Part shown: positions 59,214 to 64,000 of the stretch, in pieces
Position numbering within the stretch: the first letter of the stretch is position 1
Layout of the letters: the number at the start of each line of letters is the position of its first letter
Source of the DNA: JBCDHN01 sp965224535
Lineage (GTDB): Bacteria > Verrucomicrobiota > Verrucomicrobiia > Verrucomicrobiales > DEV007
Assembly: GCA_965224535.1 (NCBI GenBank)
Contig: CBDCZR010000048.1
Coordinates: 31,020 to 95,019, forward strand
Direction: 5' to 3'
Length of the DNA: 64,000 bases
Made by a program: the position numbers and the translations under genes
The notes under the pieces: generated by a model
Seen by the model: the letters and a program-made list of their open reading frames with translations, nothing else
The model's database searches: none
Told to the model about the DNA's origin: nothing

Positions 59214-62200
59214 GGGGCCGGGGTCGCGGGCGTCTTGGATTTGGTCGAAGAACATGGGCGGGGCGGTTGCGGTGTTGGCGGGGCCGGGGCCGTCGTGGCG
59301 GTCGTCTCCGCCGAACCAGTTGGTGCTGCCGCCGCCGCCTCCTCCGCCGCCGGCTTGGGAACCGGGCGAGTTGGATTGGGCGAGCTGACTTTGGCCCGGC
59401 TGCTGGCCCTGGCCGGGGTGCTGGCCTTCCTGACCTTGGCCCGGTTGTTGGCCCTGACCGGGTTGCTGGCCTTCCTGACCTTGGCCCGGTTGTTGGCCCT
59501 GACCGGGTTGCTGGCCTTCCTGACCTTGGCCCGGTTGTTGGCCCTGACCGGGTTGCTGGCCTTCCTGACCTTGACCCGGTTGTTGACCTTGGCCGTTTTG
59601 GGCGAGTTGCTGGGATTCCTGGCTTTGGCCCGGCTGTTGCTGACCTTCCTGACCCTGGCCCGGTTGTTGACCTTGACCGGGTTGTTGGCCTTCCTGCCCA
59701 TTTTCCGCCATTTCCTGATTTTCGCCGTTTTCGCCGGGCTGTTGACCTTGACCGGGTTGTTGACCTTCCTGACCGTTTTCCGCCATTTGCCGGTTTTCCG
59801 GGTTTTCGCCAGGATTTTCGCCGTTTTCGCCGGGTTGTTGGCCTTGGCCGGGCTGGCTTTCCTGGCCGTTTTCGGCCATTTGCTGATTTTCCGGGTTTTC
59901 GCCAGGATTTTCGCGTTTTCGCCGGGTTGTTGGCCTTGGCCGGGCTGGCGTTCCTGGCCGTTTTCGGCCACTTGCCGGTTTTCCGGGTTTTCGCCGGGAT
60001 TTTGGGCGTTTTGCCGCGATTCTCCAGGTTGCCGCTCGCCATCCGGGTTTTCGTCCGAAAGTCGCGAACGGCCTGGTTGTTGACCTTCGTCCCCGGCTTG
60101 CGCGAGTTCCCGCGATTCCGCGTTTTCGCCCGGCTCTTCCTCCCCACCACCGCCACGTTCGCGCTGTTCCTGCTCCAGTTGATCGATGACGCGGTCCAGC
60201 TCATTGCGCGCCATCCGCAAGGCTTGCGCTTCGTCGCCGAGGACGGATTCCGCGGCTTCTTCGACGCCTTTTTTCAGTTTTTCGATGGCGCGGCCGGCTT
60301 CGCGTTCGGGTTGCTGGGCGCGGCTGAGCCGGCCGTAGCGCGTTAGGGTCGAGGCTTCGTCCAGCGCTTCGTCGATGCCTGCTTGGCGGGCTTGGCGCAC
60401 GCTTTCGTAGAGCTCGTCGCTCAAGACCGGCTCGCTGTCCTCGGATTTTTCCGAAACCTGGCGCATTTCCTCCAGCAACTGCTCCAGCTTGGCTTTTTGC
60501 TGGCGCAATTCCTGGGCGACTTGGAGGTTGTTGAACTCGCTTTCCTGCGCTTTCGAACGGGTTGTTGGTGTCGGGCGCATTTTCGAATTCTTCACCGATT
60601 TCGTCCTGCGCTTTGGCTAGATCGCGCGCTTTTTGGCGCATGCCCTTCATTTCCTCGGCGAACTGGCTGGAGGTGCGTTTGCGGAATTCTTCCTGGATCT
60701 CTTGAAGCTCGCGTTGGGCGCGGGTGGCGGAGTTGGCGGCTTCTTCCAGCTCGTTGTTTTTGAGCTGTTCGTTGGCTTTTTGGACGTCTTCGCGGGTCTC
60801 GGCGAGTTTTTGGCGCTCTTCGGCCATGCGATCGGCGTTTTGCTCGGTCGTCCATGCGCTCCATCAGGTCGTCCAGGTCGCGCAGCAGCTCTTCCTGCTC
60901 CTCGCGCAGGCGCTTGAGTTGGCGCTCCAGCTCTTCTTTTTCTTCCTCGGTCTTGGCTTCCTTGAGCGCGGCTTCGATCTCCTTGATTTTCTCCGCGAGC
61001 GCTTCTTCGCGCCTGCGCCAGTTCCTTGAGCCGGGCCAAAATCGCCAGGTTTTCGTCCTGCTCGGTTTGAGGTTGCTCGTCTTCGGCCTGGCGCTCGGTC
61101 TCGTAGCGATCCTCGTTCTGCTTCAGCTCCAGTTGCATGAGCTGGCGCTGCTGGCTTTGGCTTTGGCTGCCTTGGGATTGGGCGCTCTGGCTGCGGGTCA
61201 CCTCGCTTTCGCGGCTCTCGGCCTTGAGCAGTTGCTGGTAGGCAGCTTTTTCGGCGCTTAGCGCGTTGGTCATGCGCTCGCCGTCGGTGTGTTCCACCAC
61301 CCAATGCAGGAAGCTGACGGCTTTTTGCATCTCCTCCTTGGCGCCGGTGAGGATCATGACCAGCTCCGGGTCCTGCACCATCTCGATGACGGCATCGACG
61401 TTTTGCAGGACGATTTCCTGGCCCTGACGAACCACGTCCACGTCCTCCAGCTGCTTGGCGATGCCGGAGACCGCGGCGCGGCGCATGAGCTTCCACGTGG
61501 CGTTCATGATCTCCTTCTGCTGGATGCGTAGCTGCTGGCTCTGGTTCTGCTGACCCTGACCTTGACCCTGCTGCGGGGTGCCTTCGCGAAAAATGTGCTC
61601 CCAGTGGCGCACCTCGGCGAAGAACATGTCGCTCTCCGTGCGGCGCGGCTGTCCGTCGGGGCCGATATCCTCCGCCCAGAAGTGGTAGCTGACGAGTTGG
61701 GTCGGCTCAGCCTCGTAATCTTCCAGCGCCAGGACGGTGCCGAAATCGTGCTTCTTCTGGCCCTTGAGCTTGGCGTCGTTGAGGACGAGATCGGCGGTTT
61801 TTTCGCCCACGGACACCGTCGCGCCCACTTTCACCACGCCCAGGTCGTCCCAGACTTTGCCCTCCAGCGCCATTTCCTCCAGCGCGGAGACTTCGGAGTC
61901 CTTGCCGGGGAAAGCCAGCTCCAGCTTGGGCGGCTGATTTTTCTTGAGCTTCACGGAAAACCACGGCGGGGCTTTGTTCGGGCGATCGTCGGCGTCGATG
62001 AGGTGGAGGCGATATTTTTGGGCCGCGTCCGGGCGGAATTTGGCGATGAGGCGGGTTGGATCCTCGGGATCGGCTTCCAGCGGGATGGCGGTTTCGTCCT
62101 CGCCAAAGAGTTCGGCCTCGGCCACGGGCTTGTTGACTTTGAAGGCGAAACCCAGCTCCGAACCCTCCAGCGCGGTGACTTTTCGCACGTCTTTGACCGT

Positions 62201-63085
62201 CTTGGCCTCCTGCTCCGCGTAAGCCGGCGGGGTGATGGTCACGTCGGCCTGCTCCAGCTCCGGATGCACGTAGATGCCGACGTCAAAGGTGTCCGACTGC
62301 CCGGTTTCCGCGTAGGCAACGCGGTACTGCACCGGCTCACTGATGCGCGGGACGACCGTGCCAAAGACGGGATCGTCCAGGTTTCGGCGCATCTCCAGGG
62401 AATCGACGACCTGGCCGGAATCTGGCGAAATGACCTCCAGGGTGGCTGTGTTAGGCACCGTGCCGTCAAAGCGAGCCTCGACCACGAGCTTGGTTCCCTT
62501 CTCGACCTCGGTGTCGCCGGGATGGACCTCAATTTGCGTGGTTGGCGACTTTTCGGGCGAAACCGGGGATTCTTCGGCAAGCTGGGATTTACCCGAATTG
62601 ACCGTGAAAAGCAGCGCCGTGACCAGGACGAAGCCGATCAACGCCATGGCGTGGAACGCCGCGGCCCAATTGCGCTGTTTTCGACGGTAATCGCGATCCC
62701 AAAAGTTGTGGACGGAGTGATCCACGGCCTCGAAAACGACGCGTTCTTCCAGGTAACCGAGGTTTTCGCCGGCTTCGTCGCCCTCCACCTCCACGGCGGT
62801 GAGCAAGCGGCCGTCCAGCTCCGGAAATCGGTCCTCAAGCCGGCGCGCGATGGCCCGCAAATCCACCGGCCGGCGGGTAAGCCAGTTCCACAGCGCAATG
62901 AGCAGGACAAAGCTGCCCAGGAACCAAAAAACCACGACCTTCGGTCCGCCCCACCCCGCGGCCCAGAGGATGACCCCCACCAGACACGCCAACCCGATGG
63001 CTATCGCGGTGACGCGGTGTTTGCACAAATTTTTCTCCGCTTCAAGGATGGGCGCGAGGCGGTGTTTGAGGATGTTAGAGATCAT
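58881..63085 (-). pseudogene. DUF4175-type large Gln-rich envelope protein, split by frameshifts
   Basis: From the ATG at 63085 the frame encodes two or three membrane helices (about 25-65, 145-160) and a beta-rich outer part (G-A-T-V-S-V-G-E), then helical repeats (W-K-L-M-R-R-A-A-V). Near 61012, 60852, 60575 and 59921 the reading moves between frames, after which the C-terminal helical and Q-P-G-Q repeat parts and the conserved end (Y-E-K-L-A-S-G-E) continue. Together they would form about 1400 residues of one DUF4175-family protein. The frame changes may be sequencing errors or real decay; I see no fully open version. The role is unknown; the last ~110 residues are duplicated at 54564. Confidence 0.8.
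59423..59600. repeat. 45-bp coding tandem repeat (Gln/Pro/Gly-rich)
   Basis: Three perfect 45-bp units at 59423-59467, 59468-59512 and 59513-59557, plus a partial fourth copy. On the minus strand they encode the 15-residue unit Q-E-G-Q-Q-P-G-Q-G-Q-Q-P-G-Q-G. Variants without perfect identity extend upstream to about 60000 (G-E-N-G-E-N). They are likely to expand or contract and to cause frame errors. Confidence 0.9.
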
Positions 63086-63293
63086 GGGGTGTTTTGGATA
63101 GTTTTATAGGACGGATGGGTCTTACGCGACCTCTTTTTTTGGCGGCTATGGAACCAGGGCCCGAAGTTTTCGGACGAAACGGGAACCCGTGGCGACGTCT
63201 TTTGGGCTCAAACAGAGCCGCCAAGGCAACGTGCCAAATCGTCAATTTCCGCGGCTTGCCCCTTCGCGGCCCGGCCCATTCAGGCGACCGTCA

Positions 63294-63479
63294 TCAGGTC
63301 GCCCCGCAACTCATCCCGCTTGCGGCCGCGCTGGTGGCGTAGCGGCCCAAAATCCGATCCCGCAGCGCCCTGGCTTCGTGCAAATCGCGCGTTTTCAGGC
63401 TCATCCGGACGCGTTCGGTGGTGTAATCGGGCTTGTGGAGGGTAAAATGGCACCACCAGGTGCCCCGGTTGTTCCACAA
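63294..63479 (-). CDS. Small ORF resembling a tyrosine recombinase N-terminal domain
   Basis: About 61 residues, W-N-N-R-G-T-W-W-C-H-F-T-L-H-K-P-D-Y-T-T-E-R-V, then S-L-K-T-R-D-L-H-E-A-R-A-L-R-D. The S-L-K-T-R-D-x-x-E-A-R-A-L-R-D stretch is typical of the SAM-like N-terminal part of phage integrases; no catalytic domain follows. The start is uncertain (TTG at 63479, or an upstream codon). It may be an integrase remnant or a stand-alone DNA-binding protein. Confidence 0.4.
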   Translation of the reverse strand: MWNNRGTWWCHFTLHKPDYTTERVRMSLKTRDLHEARALRDRILGRYATSAAASGMSCGAT

Positions 63480-63926
63480 GTGATGGTTTTGGTTCTTTTC
63501 GTTGACCCGGACGCTTAATTTCGTCCCCGTGGATTGGAGTTTTGGCTCATTGTTTTGATGCGATGTCGGTTGGAAGGTTCGTTCACCGCATCAGGAACAA
63601 CCGGATTGGTTCCGGTGGAGAATTACTGTTCGGAAGCGCAAAAAATTGGCTCCGCACATCGGAGACCGTGGGTTTCAAATCCACGGCTTCCAAGGCACCT
63701 TGGCTTCTCCTCGCCAGGTTTGCCGGATTTCGCGTTTTTTTGGGGCGAAATCACTCCTGATGCTGGGCCGATCCTACCCGAGCGCCGGCGACTTGCAACC
63801 CCAACTTTTGTCATACCCCTCACACCGCGGCGATGGCCGGTTTCGCGCGGTTGACACCAAAAACCTTCTCCCTACCGTAAGCCGCCAGCCGGTTGCTGAG
63901 TCCAAGCGCCCACCCAACTTCACCCC

Positions 63927-64000
63927 ATGACCTTCGACCCATCGATTCCCGAACGGGAATTTGTCTCCCACGCGCCCAGGATACTGGGCGGGATCGATCC
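63927..64000 (+). CDS. Partial CDS running off the window end
   Basis: From the ATG at 63927 the frame reads M-T-F-D-P-S-I-P-E-R-E-F-V-S-H-A-P-R-I-L-G-G-I-D and continues past the edge. Too little is present for a family. The gap 63480-63926 holds no gene that I can support. Confidence 0.4.
   Translation, partial: MTFDPSIPEREFVSHAPRILGGID

Noticed and set aside
59423..59780. Repeats as a possible CRISPR or non-coding array
   Set aside because: The 45-bp units keep a reading frame and code for Gln/Pro/Gly repeats.
58995..60346. Long plus-strand ORFs over the DUF4175 gene
   Set aside because: They are shadows of Gln-rich repeats, with low-complexity Leu/Thr/Ala translation and no domain.
63655..63700. 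tRNA-like T-arm (GTTTCAAATCC with a stem)
   Set aside because: The stem does not pair as a T-arm and there are no D-arm, anticodon arm or acceptor stem around it.

Overview
The window looks like a chromosome segment of a member of the Verrucomicrobiota (PVC superphylum). It is GC-rich and densely coded on both strands. The assignment rests on the gene families seen: a Rhodopirellula/Verrucomicrobium-type ECF sigma factor, a DUF1501 protein and a DUF1549/DUF1553 (PSCyt2/PSD1) protein, PQQ-like beta-propeller proteins, a GSII-type glutamine synthetase, and a fused LpxC-FabZ protein, which implies a lipid A outer membrane. I found no rRNA, tRNA or CRISPR array. Genus and species cannot be told from this sequence.

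Layout. 0.1-26.4 kb is mostly an exported and envelope set: a CPBP-like membrane protein, a beta-helix protein, an ECF sigma factor with a membrane-anchored partner, a Ste24-like M48 protease, two PQQ-propeller proteins, DUF1501, an esterase, an M60-type metalloprotease, PSCyt2/PSD1, a glycosidase-like protein, pirin and a rhodanese-YceI fusion, with murG in the middle. Two small gene remnants (PIN toxin, FMN reductase) and a 289-bp palindromic element lie among them. 26.4-31.6 kb holds DUF4058, a LMW phosphatase, an RpiB-GlyA fusion, and an NrtR-like Nudix regulator followed by a macro-domain gene behind a double palindrome. 31.6-34.7 kb is a scar: a decayed TIR-STAND gene and a truncated IS110 element. 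34.7-41.4 kb carries ribA, GSII glutamine synthetase (with a clear terminator) and an iron-type cluster (Bfd ferredoxin, bacterioferritin, porin, FMN-binding protein, di-heme peroxidase) in which two identical-format 7-1-7 operators (TGAGACTNAGTCTCA) precede bfd and the porin.

41.6-54.4 kb carries a sulfolipid pair (SqdB-like, SqdX-like), a membrane protein plus winged-helix regulator behind a perfect palindrome, a flavin reductase, an ATPase with upstream 15-bp iterons, ruvX divergent from purE, a TerD gene wedged between purE and purK, an Rpn-type PD-(D/E)XK protein, lpxC-fabZ, a His-rich secreted protein and a DUF2959 lipoprotein. 54.5-63.1 kb is the most unusual region: an intact 1184-residue TIR-STAND-TPR protein (candidate anti-phage NADase effector) plus a 58-residue downstream ORF, sitting between two direct copies (about 340 bp) of the 3' end of a large DUF4175-type gene. 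The DUF4175 gene itself is split over several frames.

Several short dispersed repeat families recur: TCGAAATCCGAAA-type, GGGACC-type inverted elements, GGTGAC-type elements and a GCATCCAATGCCGCC element. Two of them sit in frame inside coding sequences (the PSD1 gene and the TIR-STAND gene). No function was confirmed outside the sequence; family calls are by eye from motifs.
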